Source: Ancylobacter koreensis (GTDB taxonomy: Bacteria; Pseudomonadota; Alphaproteobacteria; Rhizobiales; Xanthobacteraceae). From it: a stretch of DNA of 64,000 nucleotides. Within the stretch, counting starts at the first letter, position 1, and the number at the start of each line of letters is the position of its first letter. The stretch lies in contig NZ_JALKCG010000003.1 in the NCBI RefSeq assembly GCF_023016525.1, positions 62,001 to 126,000 on the forward strand, read 5' to 3'. The position numbers were made by a program, and so were the translations under genes. This document shows positions 38,857-50,242 of this stretch, piece by piece. Under the pieces are notes generated by a model. It was not told the DNA's origin and did not search any database. It saw only the letters and a list, made by a program, of their open reading frames with translations.

Positions 38857-40371
38857 CTACTGCCCCCGTCCGGCCCGGGCGGCGAAGCGCACGGCCTCCT
38901 CGGCGGCGCGGAACAGGGCGCTGGCCTTGTTCACGCATTCCTGCTGCTCGCTCTCGGGCACCGAGTCGTAGACGATGCCTGCACCAGCCTGCGCATACAT
39001 GCGTCCGTCCTTCACCACGGCGGTGCGCAGCACGATGCAGGTGTCCATCTCGCCGTCGGCGCCGAAATAGCCGATGGCGCCGGCATAGATGCCGCGCTTG
39101 TCGCTTTCCAGCTCGTCGATGATCTCCATGGCGCGCACCTTCGGCGCGCCGGAGACGGTGCCGGCCGGGAAGCCGGCGGCCAGCGCGTCGAGCGCGTCGC
39201 GGCGCGGGTCGATCTTGCCCTCGACATTGGAGACGATGTGCATGACCTGGCTGTAGCGCTCGATGAAGAAGCTGTCGGTGACATGCACCGAGCCGATCTT
39301 CGCGACGCGGCCGACGTCGTTGCGGCCGAGGTCGAGCAGCATCAGGTGCTCGGCGCGCTCCTTCGGGTCGGCCAGCAGCTCGTCTTCCAGCGCTTTGTCC
39401 TCGTGCGGGGTGGCGCCGCGCCGGCGGGTGCCGGCAATGGGGCGGATGGTGACGGTGTTGTCGCGCAGCCGGACAAGGATCTCCGGCGAGGAGCACACCA
39501 GCGAGAAGCCGCCGAAGTTGAAATAGACGAGGAAGGGCGCCGGATTGATCCGCCGCAGCGCGCGATAGAGCGAGAAGGGCGGCAGCGCGAAGGGTGCCTC
39601 GAAGCGCTGAGACAGCACCACCTGAAAGATGTCGCCGGCGCGGATGTATTCCTTCGCCCGCTCCACCATGGCGCGGTAGGCGGCCGGCTCGGTGTTGGAC
39701 TGCGCCGCCACCGGCTGGTGGAAGGCGTCCTCGCTCGGCAGGTTGGGCAGCGCGCTGTCGAGCGCGGCGACCACCTTTTCCAGCCGCTCGCGGGCGCGCT
39801 CATAGGCGAGGGCGGCCGGGACGCCGGCATCCGGGCGCACCGGGGTGACGACGGTGATCTCGTCGCGCACGGCGTCGAACACCACCATCACGGTGGGGCG
39901 GATGAAGATCGAATCCGGCACGTCGATGACGTCGGGCTTGGCGTCGGGCAGGCGCTCCATCTGGCGCACCATGTCATAGCCGAGATAGCCGAACACGCCT
40001 GCCGCCATGGGCGGGGCGCCGTCCGGCAGGTGGATGCGCGATTCCTCCACCAGTCTGCGCAGCGAGACCAGCGGCTTGTCGGGGCAGGGCTCGAAAGCCT
40101 CCGCATCGACGGCGGCGCTTCGGTTGATCTCGGCCCGCCCGGCATGGCAGCGCCAGATCACATCCGGCTCGATGCCGATCATCGAGTAGCGCCCGCGCGT
40201 GGCGCCGCCCTCGACGGATTCGAGCAGGAAGCTGTTCGCCCGCTCGCCGGCGATCTTGAGGAAGGCCGAGACGGGAGTCTCTAGGTCGGCGATGAGCGTG
40301 GTCGTGACGACCTGCGGCTCGCCGCGCTCATAGGTCGCCGCGAAGCTCGCGGCGTCGGGGGTCAGGCTCAT
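38857..40371 (-). CDS. trpE: Anthranilate synthase large subunit
   Basis: A 504-residue chorismate-utilising enzyme. NSFLLESVEGGATRGRYSMI carries the LLES motif of tryptophan feedback binding. The C-terminal chorismate domain has QVVLSQRFEAPF, NPAPFLVYFNF, PIAGTRRRGATPHED, LLDLGRNDVGRVAK, and AGFPAGTVSGAPKVRAMEII. It follows ppiD by 15 bp, so it is read from a promoter at or above ppiD, with no room for a classical attenuator between them. Confidence 0.95.
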   Translation of the reverse strand: MSLTPDAASFAATYERGEPQVVTTTLIADLETPVSAFLKIAGERANSFLLESVEGGATRGRYSMIGIEPDVIWRCHAGRAEINRSAAVDAEAFEPCPDKPLVSLRRLVEESRIHLPDGAPPMAAGVFGYLGYDMVRQMERLPDAKPDVIDVPDSIFIRPTVMVVFDAVRDEITVVTPVRPDAGVPAALAYERARERLEKVVAALDSALPNLPSEDAFHQPVAAQSNTEPAAYRAMVERAKEYIRAGDIFQVVLSQRFEAPFALPPFSLYRALRRINPAPFLVYFNFGGFSLVCSSPEILVRLRDNTVTIRPIAGTRRRGATPHEDKALEDELLADPKERAEHLMLLDLGRNDVGRVAKIGSVHVTDSFFIERYSQVMHIVSNVEGKIDPRRDALDALAAGFPAGTVSGAPKVRAMEIIDELESDKRGIYAGAIGYFGADGEMDTCIVLRTAVVKDGRMYAQAGAGIVYDSVPESEQQECVNKASALFRAAEEAVRFAARAGRGQ

Positions 40372-40386
40372 GACGCGATTCCCGGA

Positions 40387-42288
40387 TCAGTTGACCGCGT
40401 CGGTGCCGACGATCTGGTCGAGCGCGGCGCGGTTGACGCGGGCGCCGAGGCTGCCCTGCAGCTCGACGAGATATTCGGTCATCACGTCGTTCTCGAGGCT
40501 CTGGCGGATGTCGCTTACCAGCTTGTCGTTCGGCGCGCTCGCCGTAGGAACGCCCGCGCGCAGCACCTGGAACAGCAGGCGGCTGTCGCCGCCCTCGGCC
40601 AGGCTGCTGCCGACGCCGCCTTCGGGCGTCTCGAACACGGCGGCGATGATGTCCTGCGGCACGCCGTCGGCGGTGCGGCCACGGCGCAGGCCGTTGGCGG
40701 CGCGCAGCTCCAGCCCGGCCTCGTTCACGGCCTGGTCGAACTTCGTGCCGGCGGCGACCTTGGCCTTCAGCTCCTCCACCTTGGCATCGAGCGCCTGGGC
40801 GGTCTTGTCTTCCTTCCAGCGCTCCAGCACCTGCGCGCGGGCCTCATCGAAGCTGCGCTCGCGCGGAGCGGTGACGGAAGCGACCTCGTACCAGGCATAG
40901 CCGCCCGCCTGACCATTGACCTGCGGCAGGGTGACGGGATCGTTCTCCGCGCCGACCTCGGTGGCGAAGGCGCCGCGCAGCACCTCGGCGCGGCCGGGGA
41001 AGTCGGCGATCATGCTGCCGTCGGGCGCGCGGCCCTGCGCGTCGGTCTCGATGGTCTGGAGCTGGAGGCCGGCCTTGCCGGCGATCTCCGAGAGCTGGGC
41101 GCCGCTGGCCCGGTCGTCCTCGATCTCGTCATACCTGGTCAGCAGGGCGCGCTGGGCGGCGTTCACCTGCAGCGCGGCGCGGATGGCGGGCGCCACCTCC
41201 GCCAGCGGCTGGGTGGCGCCGGGCGTGATCGCCCCGACATGCACGATGACAGGGCCGAAGCGGCCATTGACCACGCCGCTGGTGCCGTCGGCCGGCAGCG
41301 AGAACGCCGCCCCGGCCACCGCCTTGTCGATAATGTCGGCGCGGGTGACGTCGCCGAGATCGACATCCTTGGGGTCGAGCTTGCGCTCGGTCACGATGTC
41401 GGCGAAGGGCGTGCCCGCCGCGATGCGGTCGGCGGCGGCCTTGGCCTCGTCCGCATTGGGGAACACGATCTGCTGCACGACGCGCTTCTCGGGCGTGCCG
41501 TAGGTGGCGAGGTTCGCGTTGTAGGCGGCCTCGACCTCCGCGTCGGTGACGTTCTCAGTGCTGGCGAGTGCCTGCGGGGTGAGCGCGAGCACGGTCACCT
41601 TGCGGAATTCCGGGGCGCGGAACGCGGCCTTGCGGGCATCGAAGAAGCTGCGCAGCTCCTCGTCGGTCGGCTCGGCCTGGGCGGGCAGGGCGGCCGCGGT
41701 CAGCATGGCGTAGTTGACCGAGCGCTCCTCGTTCTCGTAGCGCGCCACCGCATCCTTGAGCACCTGCGGCACCTCTATGCCGCCGCCCAGCGACTGGATG
41801 AGCTGCTGGCGCAGCGCCAGCGCGCGCTCGGCGGTAACGAAGCGCGCCTCGGTGTAGCCGTTCGAGCGCAGGATCTGGTTGAAATAGTTCGGGTCGAAGG
41901 CGCCGCCCGGCCCGAAGAAGGCCGGGTTCGACTGCACCCGGCGGGCGATCTCGGCGTCCGACAGGGCAAGCCCCATCGCCTTGGCCTGATCGTTCAGCGC
42001 GGCCTCGGCGAGCTGCTCGTTGAGGAGCTGGTCGGGAATGCCGAAGGCGCGCGCCTGCTCGGGGGTGATGCCGCGCTTGAGCTGCTGGCTGATCTGCTGG
42101 AGACGCTCCTGATAGATCTGGCGGAATTCCGGCACCGTGATCTCGGTGCTGCCGATCGTCGCCAGCGTCTGGCTGCCGAAGCCGCGGAACACGTCCGCGA
42201 TGCCCCACACGCCGAAGCTGAGGATGAGCAGGCCCATCAGGATCTTGGCGACAATTCCGGAAGCGCTCTTGCGCAGCGTGTCAAGCAT
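40387..42288 (-). CDS. ppiD: PpiD-like periplasmic folding factor
   Basis: A 633-residue inner-membrane-anchored chaperone/prolyl isomerase. An N-terminal anchor (residues about 12-34, GIVAKILMGLLILSFGVWGI) leads to a SurA-N-like helical domain (about 35-190). A parvulin-type domain is centred near residues 230-360 (RVVQQIVFPNADEAKAAADR onward), and a second SurA-like helical region completes it. The family helps outer-membrane and secreted proteins fold as they leave the Sec channel. It heads the trp/moa operon and diverges from tpiA. Confidence 0.9.
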   Translation of the reverse strand: MLDTLRKSASGIVAKILMGLLILSFGVWGIADVFRGFGSQTLATIGSTEITVPEFRQIYQERLQQISQQLKRGITPEQARAFGIPDQLLNEQLAEAALNDQAKAMGLALSDAEIARRVQSNPAFFGPGGAFDPNYFNQILRSNGYTEARFVTAERALALRQQLIQSLGGGIEVPQVLKDAVARYENEERSVNYAMLTAAALPAQAEPTDEELRSFFDARKAAFRAPEFRKVTVLALTPQALASTENVTDAEVEAAYNANLATYGTPEKRVVQQIVFPNADEAKAAADRIAAGTPFADIVTERKLDPKDVDLGDVTRADIIDKAVAGAAFSLPADGTSGVVNGRFGPVIVHVGAITPGATQPLAEVAPAIRAALQVNAAQRALLTRYDEIEDDRASGAQLSEIAGKAGLQLQTIETDAQGRAPDGSMIADFPGRAEVLRGAFATEVGAENDPVTLPQVNGQAGGYAWYEVASVTAPRERSFDEARAQVLERWKEDKTAQALDAKVEELKAKVAAGTKFDQAVNEAGLELRAANGLRRGRTADGVPQDIIAAVFETPEGGVGSSLAEGGDSRLLFQVLRAGVPTASAPNDKLVSDIRQSLENDVMTEYLVELQGSLGARVNRAALDQIVGTDAVN

Positions 42289-42476
42289 CTAGGTTCTCGT
42301 CTGGCGTCGTGCGGGCGAAAGGCCCGGAGCGCGAAAGGCGCGCATAATAGGGAGGCGTCCGGCGCGCCGCAACGGCACCGCGCCGCATTTGGCGGCCTAA
42401 CGATACCCTGTTAACGCCGCGACACTCTGCTATGAGGAACCTTGCGTGGCGTTTTTGTGAAAGGTGAGTGACGGGC

Positions 42477-43232
42477 ATGTCGAAGCGTCGTCCGCTGGTG
42501 GCCGGCAACTGGAAGATGCACGGCCTCAAGGCATCCATTGCGGAGTTCGGCCGCATCAGCGCGGGCTACGATTCCGCTCTCCGCGCGAAGGTCGATCTCG
42601 TGGTTTGCCCGCCGGCGACGCTGATGTCGGCACTGGCCATCGTGGCGCTGGGCACCCGCATCGGCATTGGCGGGCAGGACTGCCACACCAAGGCCGCCGG
42701 CGCCTATACCGGCGATATTTCCGCCGAGATGATCGCCGACACCGGCGCCTGCGCCGTCATTCTCGGCCATTCCGAGCGCCGCTCCGAACATGGCGAGACC
42801 GACGCCCTGGCGCGCGCCAAGGTCGAAGCCGCCTGGCGCGCCGGGCTCGTCGCCATTCTCTGCGTCGGCGAGACGCATGCCGAGCGCGAAGCGTTCCGCG
42901 CGCTCGACGTGGTGCGCAGCCAGCTCGCCGGTTCGGTGCCGGACGGCGCCACCGCCGCCAATCTCGTGGTCGCCTATGAGCCGGTCTGGGCCATCGGCAC
43001 GGGCCTGACGCCGACCACGGCGGATATCGCCGAGATGCACGCGCTGCTGCGCGCCGAGCTGATCGCCCGCTTCGGGCACGAGGGGCGGGGCGTACGCCTG
43101 CTCTATGGCGGCTCGGTGAAGCCGGAAAATGCGGCGGATATCCTGGCCATCGCGGATGTGGACGGTGCTCTGGTCGGCGGCGCCAGCCTGAAGGCGGAGT
43201 CTTTTCTCGCCATCGCGCATGCCTATCTATAG
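42477..43232 (+). CDS. tpiA: Triosephosphate isomerase
   Basis: A 251-residue TIM-barrel glycolytic enzyme. [17 protein letters not shown] contains the conserved lysine; the electrophilic histidine is in VILGHSERR (about residue 97), and the catalytic base glutamate in [13 protein letters not shown] (about 166). [14 protein letters not shown] closes the active site. ATG 42477 is preceded by AAGGTGAG; a GTG nine bases upstream is in frame but less likely. secG and pyrG follow. Confidence 0.96.
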   Translation: MSKRRPLVAGNWKMHGLKASIAEFGRISAGYDSALRAKVDLVVCPPATLMSALAIVALGTRIGIGGQDCHTKAAGAYTGDISAEMIADTGACAVILGHSERRSEHGETDALARAKVEAAWRAGLVAILCVGETHAEREAFRALDVVRSQLAGSVPDGATAANLVVAYEPVWAIGTGLTPTTADIAEMHALLRAELIARFGHEGRGVRLLYGGSVKPENAADILAIADVDGALVGGASLKAESFLAIAHAYL

Positions 43233-43375
43233 GCGTCGCCATACGCGCTTTGCATGGGTGGCGGACGTTGTGGCGCGGCGGCTGGAAACCCCGGACGCAA
43301 TCGTGTAGGAACGCGCCCAAAGAATGCGGTGGGTGCGTTGCGCCCGCCGTCGCACGAGCATTTTGAAGGCGTCAG

Positions 43376-43774
43376 ATGCAAACCGTAATTATCGTCATCC
43401 ATCTCATGGTCGTGCTGGCCCTCATCGGCGTCGTGCTGATCCAGCGCTCGGAAGGCGGCGGCCTCGGCATCGGTGGTGGCGGCGGTGGGGGCGGCGGCGG
43501 TGGCTTCTTCAGCGCCCGCGGCACGGCCAACGTGCTGACCCGGGCCACGGCGATCCTGGCGGCGCTGTTCTTTGTTACCAGCCTCTCGCTGACCATTCTG
43601 GCCGGCTGGGGGCGTGGTCCCTCCACCATCTTCACCACGCCCGCCTCGGCTCCCGGCGCGCCTTCGGCGCCCGCCCCCGGCGGCACGGTGCTCGACCAGC
43701 TCAACGCTGCGCAGCCCGCGCCGCCCGCAGCCCCTGCCGCGCCCTCGGCGCCGCAGGTTCCGCAGTCGCAGTGA
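43376..43774 (+). CDS. secG: SecG, Sec translocase subunit
   Basis: A 132-residue inner-membrane protein. Helix 1 is VIIVIHLMVVLALIGVVLIQ; QRSEGGGLG is the family signature; then comes a run of 12 glycines, helix 2 (ATAILAALFFVTSLSLTILA) and a long Ala/Pro-rich tail. SecG assists SecYEG protein export. The poly-glycine tract and the tail of about 50 residues are longer than in E. coli SecG but common in alphaproteobacteria. The gene precedes pyrG, as in relatives. Confidence 0.93.
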   Translation: MQTVIIVIHLMVVLALIGVVLIQRSEGGGLGIGGGGGGGGGGGFFSARGTANVLTRATAILAALFFVTSLSLTILAGWGRGPSTIFTTPASAPGAPSAPAPGGTVLDQLNAAQPAPPAAPAAPSAPQVPQSQ

Positions 43775-43834
43775 ATCCCGCGCGGCCCAGACCCGCCCTC
43801 CGGTCCGGTCCGCGTCCGATTTACCCACAGGCGG

Positions 43835-43858
43835 GAGCCCGTTCGGCAAGACGGGCTC
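43835..43858 (+). terminator. Possible weak terminator after secG
   Basis: GAGCCCGT pairs with ACGGGCTC around an 8-nt loop, extendable by two pairs. A TTTTT run comes only about 13 bases later, so it is not canonical. It lies 60 bp after secG and 38 bp before pyrG. Confidence 0.35.
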
Positions 43859-43884
43859 TCGTCGAATCGCGTTTTTGCCGTTAG

Positions 43885-45525
<1,641 letters not shown>

Positions 45526-45693
45526 CCGCGCTCCCCGCGCGCCGGCCCGCCTTGTCGCGGCCAGCGGCGCGCTCCTTCCCGGGACGAAACACGCCCAGCG
45601 GGCAATCGAGGCTGGATTCGCGTGCGCGTGGCGTGCTCTGATCCGCCCGGGGCTACGGGCCGGCGCCGTGCGGCGGCCGTGAAGGGGAGGAAT

Positions 45694-46569
45694 GTGCCGG
45701 TGATTCGAGGTCTCGATCACGTCGTCCATGTCGTTCGCGATCTGGAGGCGGCGGGCGAACTCTACGATCTGCTCGGCTTCACGGTGGGCAGCCGCAACCG
45801 CCATCCGTGGGGGACCGACAACCGCATCGTCCAGATGCCGGGCTTCTTCATCGAGCTGCTGGAGATCGCGCAGCCGGAGGCGATCGTGCCGCATGGCGAG
45901 ACGAGCTTCTCCTTCGGGGCCTTCAACCGTGATTTTCTCGCCGAAGTCGGGCAGGGGCTCTCCATGCTCGTTCTGGAAGGCCACGACCCCGCCGCCGACA
46001 AGCTGGAATTCGACACGGCCGGCTATGGCGGGCTCGACCTGTTCGACTTCTCCCGCAAGGGCAAGCGGCCGGATGGCTCGGATGTCGAGGTGGCGTTCTC
46101 GCTCGCCTTCGCCCGCGAGGCTGCCTCGCCTCAAGCCGGCTTCTTCACCTGCCTGCAGCGCCGGCCGGAGAACTTCTGGGCGCCGGACCTTCAGCGCCAC
46201 ATGAACGGCACCACCGGCGTCGCCGGCGTCGTGCTCACCGCGCAGGACCCGGCGGCCCATACCGACTTCCTCTCCGTCTTCGTCGGCACCGATCTGCGCC
46301 GGGCGGTGGATGGCTGGCACATCGCCCACACGCCGCGCGGGGATGTCGACCTGATGAGCCCGGCGCTGTTCAGCCAGCGCTTCGGCGTCGCCGCGCCGGA
46401 AGGCCCGGGGCTGCGGCTGGCGGCGTTGCGCTTCGCGGTGGAAGACATCGCCAAGCTGCGCCGGCGCGTCTCCTCCTCGCGCATGGGTGCGGAGGAGATC
46501 GAGGGGCTGGTGGTGGTGAGCCCGAAAGCCGCACTCGGCGCCACGCTCGCCTTCGAGCCGGCGGCCTGA
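45694..46569 (+). CDS. Glyoxalase-like (VOC superfamily) protein
   Basis: A 291-residue protein. The GTG start follows GGGGAGGAA and gives VPVIRGLDHVVHVVRDLEAA. GLDHVVHVV and the NRIVQMPGFFIELLEI segment resemble the first VOC module, with His and Glu positions for a metal. A second, less clear module follows (GVAGVVLTAQDPAAHTDFLS). It resembles the glyoxalase-like domain family of about 290 residues, whose substrates are mostly unknown. It ends 26 bp before a strong terminator, so it is the last gene after pyrG, possibly its own unit. Confidence 0.78.
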   Translation: MPVIRGLDHVVHVVRDLEAAGELYDLLGFTVGSRNRHPWGTDNRIVQMPGFFIELLEIAQPEAIVPHGETSFSFGAFNRDFLAEVGQGLSMLVLEGHDPAADKLEFDTAGYGGLDLFDFSRKGKRPDGSDVEVAFSLAFAREAASPQAGFFTCLQRRPENFWAPDLQRHMNGTTGVAGVVLTAQDPAAHTDFLSVFVGTDLRRAVDGWHIAHTPRGDVDLMSPALFSQRFGVAAPEGPGLRLAALRFAVEDIAKLRRRVSSSRMGAEEIEGLVVVSPKAALGATLAFEPAA

Positions 46570-46595
46570 CGCGCCACTTCATGACCGGAAATAAC

Positions 46596-46625
46596 AAAGG
46601 GCCCGGAATCGCTTCCGGGCCCTTT
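46596..46625. terminator. Strong bidirectional terminator
   Basis: A perfect 13-bp stem, AAAGGGCCCGGAA with TTCCGGGCCCTTT, and a TCGC loop, followed by TTC on the plus strand and an AT-rich TTTGTTATTT-type tail on the minus strand. It separates the glyoxalase-like gene (+) from the convergent glucan synthase gene (-). Confidence 0.9.
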
Positions 46626-46665
46626 TTCATGTCCTGATTCCGCCGCTTCGACCGGCGGATGAGGA

Positions 46666-49311
46666 TCAGCTCACGATCTTCTCGGGCACGACGTCCGCCT
46701 GCGGGACGCGGCCGGGCAGCAGCGCCAGCGCGCGGGCGCGCAGCGAGGCCCAGGTGCTGAACAGGTTGAGCGGCGAGCCCTCCAGCCAGCCGATGCCAGC
46801 GGCCGCCAGGAAGGGCAGGCTCTGCACGGCGAGGGCGAAGGCGAACAGGTCGACCTCGACGACGGCGTGCCAGTTGGTCATGCGCAGCGAGATCGCCGCG
46901 ACCAGCAGGCCGGCGCCGATGATCGCCTCCGGCAGGGCCGGGAAGGCGCGGGCGGCGTCGGCGAGCCAGGAGCCCTTGGCGGTACGGGCGAAGGCGAGGT
47001 CCTTGTAGCGGAAGCTGTCATAGACCGCCTTGGCCACGGTGAACTGCACCGCCATCGCCGCGAAGGCGGCGCCGAGCATGCGCACCGGGGTGGTCGCCAC
47101 GCGTAGCCGGTAGAGCGCGATGAAGTGCAGCACGTAGATGCCGAAGCAGAACAGGATCGGCACGGTGAGGATGCGCTGCGGCACGGCGATCCCGAGGCCC
47201 AGCACCAGCGGCACCCAGAGCAGCGACAGGACCGCTACCAGCGCGCCGATGCTCTCCGAGCCGAGCCAGCTGACCCAGCCGATGGAGAATTCGCGGCGCT
47301 GCGCGGGGGTAAGGCGGGTGCCACCATTGGGCAGCATGCGGCGCCAGTGCTTCTTGATGATCTGCATGCCGCCATAGGCCCAGCGGTGGCGCTGCTTCTT
47401 GAACGAGGCGAAGTCGTCCGGCAGCAGGCCCCAGCCATAGCGCTCATTGGTGTAGTGGCTCTTCCATCCGCGCTCGACGATGGCGAGGCCGAGATCGGTG
47501 TCCTCGCAGATCGTGTCGCTCGACCAGTCGCCGGCCTCGACCATGGCGGCGCGGCGCATCAGGCACATGGTGCCGTGCACGACGATGGCGTCGTGCTCGT
47601 TGCGCTGGACCATGCCGATGTCGAAGAAGCCGGCATATTCGGTGTTCATCGCCTCGTGCAGCAGGCTGCGATTGGCGTCGCGGTGGTCCTGCGGCGCCTG
47701 CACGATGCCGACCGTCGGGTCCTCGAAGGAGGGCACCAGCTCCATCAGCCAGTTCGGATCGACCACGTAGTCGGCGTCGATGATGCCGATGATCTCGGCG
47801 TCCGGCGCGGTCTGCAGCATGGCCTGGCGAAGGGCGCCGGCCTTGAAGCCCTCGACCTTGGGCAGGTTGATGAACTTGAAGCGGTCGCCCAGCTCGCGGC
47901 AATAGGCCTCGATCGGCTCCCAGAAGGCCGGGTCCGGCGTGTTGTTGATGATGACCAGGCACTCGAAGTTCGGCCAGTTCAGCCGGGCGACGCCGTCGAG
48001 CGTCTGCTTCAGCATCTCCGGCGGCTCCTTGTAGGCCGGGATGTGGATCGAGACCTTGGGCGTGCGCGAGGGCGCCACCGCGTCGGCGCGGCGCAGCAGG
48101 CGGCGCGGCGAGCGGCCGAAGGCGATGGTGGCCAGTTCCTCGACCCGGTACAGCATCACCACGACGAGCGGCACCAGCAGCACCAGGCTGACGATGAACG
48201 TCACCTTGTTGCCGCCGACCACGTAATGGGTCAGCCAGTGGTCGGTCACGGTGGCGATCCAGGCGCCGACGAGCGCGCCGGCGCCGACCATTACCGTCGC
48301 CTGCGTCATGGTCAGCCGCGCGAAGCGGAAGACGGGCAGGGCGAAGGCGATGCCGAGCAGCAGCGCGATGGCGGCGGTGGCGGTGTAGGTCGAGGGGGTG
48401 ATCGGGCCGGAGAGCGGGAACTTCAGCTCGCGGTCGGCGTCGAGCACGCCCCAGTACTGGCCGACGCTGCCCTCGAAGCTCTTCCACGGCGCGTCGAACG
48501 CCTCGATGAGGTTGTATTCGATGCCGAGCGCATCGGCGCGCGCGGCGAATTCGCGGATGATCTTCGCCTGCTCGACCTCGCCCGGCATGGCGTTGTCGCG
48601 GTTGTAGCCCTGGCTCGGCCAGCCGAACTCGGCGATGACGATGCGCTTGCCGGGATAGGCGGCGCGCAGCCGGTCATAGATCGAGATGACGTGGTCGACC
48701 ACCTGCTCGGGCGGGATGCCTTCCCAGTAGGGGAGCATGTGGGCGGCGATGTAGTCGACCGCCGAGACGAGTTCCGGATGGTCGAGCCACACGTCCCAGG
48801 TCTCGCCGGTGGTTACCGGGACGTTGGTCTCGCGCTTGACGCGGCGGATGGTCTCGATGAGCTGCTCGGGCGTGCGCTCGGCGCGCAGGATCGACTCGTT
48901 GCCGACCACGATGCCCACGACGTTGGAATTCTTCTTCGCCGCATCGATCGCGTTGGCGATCTCGCGGGCGTTGCGGTCCTCATCCTCGTCGAGCCACGCG
49001 CCGACCGTGGTCTTCAGGCCCTTCTCGGCGGCGATCTTCGCCACGAGGTCCAGATTGCCGGTCGAGGCGTAGGTGCGCACCGCGCGGGTATAGGGTGCGA
49101 CCGCCTCGACGTCGGCGCGGATCTGCGCCTCCGTGGTCGCCTCGCCCTTGTCCGGGTTGGTGTCACGCCCATAGGGCGCGAAGGACATGCTCTGGAAGCG
49201 GTCGGTAACGGAAGGAGCCGTCACCTCCTCGCGCAGGGCAAGCCAAGCAAAGGCATGTACGCACGTGACGACCGCAAGCGCTGCGGCGGCGACACGAACA
49301 GCGGGGCGCAT
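46666..49311 (-). CDS. ndvB: GH17-GT2 beta-glucan synthase (NdvB-like)
   Basis: An 881-residue membrane protein. One N-terminal anchor (about 5-25) leads to a GH17-type beta-1,3-glucanase-like domain (about 45-310) with both acidic residues: GIVVGNESILR and VIAEFGWPSQG. Two helices follow, then a cytoplasmic GT2 domain with IDADYVVD, CEDTDLGLAI and KKQRHRWAYGG, then a multi-helix C-terminus. Such GH17-GT2 fusions include Bradyrhizobium NdvB, which makes cyclic beta-(1,3),(1,6)-glucan. The start was set at the ATG giving MRPAVRVAAAALAVVTCV; the upstream extension is not conserved-looking. Confidence 0.85.
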   Translation of the reverse strand: MRPAVRVAAAALAVVTCVHAFAWLALREEVTAPSVTDRFQSMSFAPYGRDTNPDKGEATTEAQIRADVEAVAPYTRAVRTYASTGNLDLVAKIAAEKGLKTTVGAWLDEDEDRNAREIANAIDAAKKNSNVVGIVVGNESILRAERTPEQLIETIRRVKRETNVPVTTGETWDVWLDHPELVSAVDYIAAHMLPYWEGIPPEQVVDHVISIYDRLRAAYPGKRIVIAEFGWPSQGYNRDNAMPGEVEQAKIIREFAARADALGIEYNLIEAFDAPWKSFEGSVGQYWGVLDADRELKFPLSGPITPSTYTATAAIALLLGIAFALPVFRFARLTMTQATVMVGAGALVGAWIATVTDHWLTHYVVGGNKVTFIVSLVLLVPLVVVMLYRVEELATIAFGRSPRRLLRRADAVAPSRTPKVSIHIPAYKEPPEMLKQTLDGVARLNWPNFECLVIINNTPDPAFWEPIEAYCRELGDRFKFINLPKVEGFKAGALRQAMLQTAPDAEIIGIIDADYVVDPNWLMELVPSFEDPTVGIVQAPQDHRDANRSLLHEAMNTEYAGFFDIGMVQRNEHDAIVVHGTMCLMRRAAMVEAGDWSSDTICEDTDLGLAIVERGWKSHYTNERYGWGLLPDDFASFKKQRHRWAYGGMQIIKKHWRRMLPNGGTRLTPAQRREFSIGWVSWLGSESIGALVAVLSLLWVPLVLGLGIAVPQRILTVPILFCFGIYVLHFIALYRLRVATTPVRMLGAAFAAMAVQFTVAKAVYDSFRYKDLAFARTAKGSWLADAARAFPALPEAIIGAGLLVAAISLRMTNWHAVVEVDLFAFALAVQSLPFLAAAGIGWLEGSPLNLFSTWASLRARALALLPGRVPQADVVPEKIVS

Positions 49312-49527
49312 GAGACAAACCCACGAACAAAGGTGAGGGTGACGGATGGAATATAGTACAGTTTCAACGCAGGTGCAGCATTCTCGTCGCCGCATCGCGA
49401 CAGGCGCGATACGTCTTCCGGAAACGCCGCTTCGTCGCTGAAACGCGTCGAGACGGATATTGGTTCCGCACTATGGCAAGCACGTGTCGCGGCAATGTCG
49501 GCCGCCGGGCCGTCACGCGAATTTATT

Positions 49528-49549
49528 GCGCAGGCAGAAGGGCCTGCGC
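49528..49549 (-). terminator. Hairpin downstream of the ndvD-like gene
   Basis: GCGCAGGC pairs with GCCTGCGC around a 6-nt loop, directly after the ndvD-like stop on the minus strand, followed by AATAAATTCG rather than a U-run. It may be a weak terminator between the ndvD- and ndvB-like genes. Confidence 0.4.
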
Positions 49550-49558
49550 CGGCGTCGG

Positions 49559-50035
49559 TTATTGCGCGGGCGCCTTGGCGGGAGCGGCGGCGGGCGCGGG
49601 CGGCGGCGCGTCGGGATTCACCCAGCAGGCATGGACGCGCTCGGACAGGCGCTCCTGCGCCTTGCTGTCGATGTTGCCCTGCCGCACGAGGCAGCGAAAG
49701 GCGATCTTGAGGTGCTCGGTGGGGCAGCCGAAGCGCTCATAGAGCTCCATGTGGCGCCGCGCGGTGTCGATGTCGTCGCGCCAGAGCAGCATGGCGATGC
49801 GCCGTCCGCTCCACACGCATTCCGGCAGGCCGGCATTGCCGGGCAGCTTGGCGGCCTCGGCAAACTCCTCCACCGAGCGGCGCTGGGCCTCATCCTTCGC
49901 CTGCTCCTCCGGCGTCTTCTGCTCGGCCGGCTTCTGCTCGGGCGAAGCGCTCTGCGCGAAGGCGACGGGCGCCGCCGCCATCAGGATGAAGCCGCCGAAC
50001 AGGGCGGCGGCGAGGGGACGTACGGAGCACAACAT
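49559..50035 (-). CDS. Small exported protein, NdvD-like glucan biosynthesis factor
   Basis: A 158-residue protein with a Sec signal peptide (LAAALFGGFILMAAAPVAFAQS). A Gln/Glu/Lys-rich linker follows, then a helical domain from about residue 45 with VEEFAEAAKLPGNAGLPECV, WSGRRIAMLLWRDDIDTARR, and YERFGCPTEHLKIAFRCLVR, ending ACWVNPDAPPPAPAAA. Four cysteines suggest disulphides in the periplasm. Proteins of this type are found between ndvB and ndvC in Bradyrhizobium (ndvD), the position here too. Sequence assignment is from memory and arrangement, so moderate. The start codon lacks a good ribosome binding site. Confidence 0.65.
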   Translation of the reverse strand: MLCSVRPLAAALFGGFILMAAAPVAFAQSASPEQKPAEQKTPEEQAKDEAQRRSVEEFAEAAKLPGNAGLPECVWSGRRIAMLLWRDDIDTARRHMELYERFGCPTEHLKIAFRCLVRQGNIDSKAQERLSERVHACWVNPDAPPPAPAAAPAKAPAQ

Positions 50036-50242
50036 GGGGGAAAACGTCACACGCGAGAGGGGGAACACCGGGCCGGTTAGGACAGTAGGAGAACCGGCGG
50101 AATTTGTCAGCATGACGGCGCCCCGCCAAGCCGTTCGCGGACGCAAAATTCCGCCGTTTTCCAAACGCCTCTTGCCGGAGCACGAAAGCACCGCTACCCG
50201 GCATGTGAATCCGTCGGTCGGCCCTTCCCGGAGAGTTCCCGC

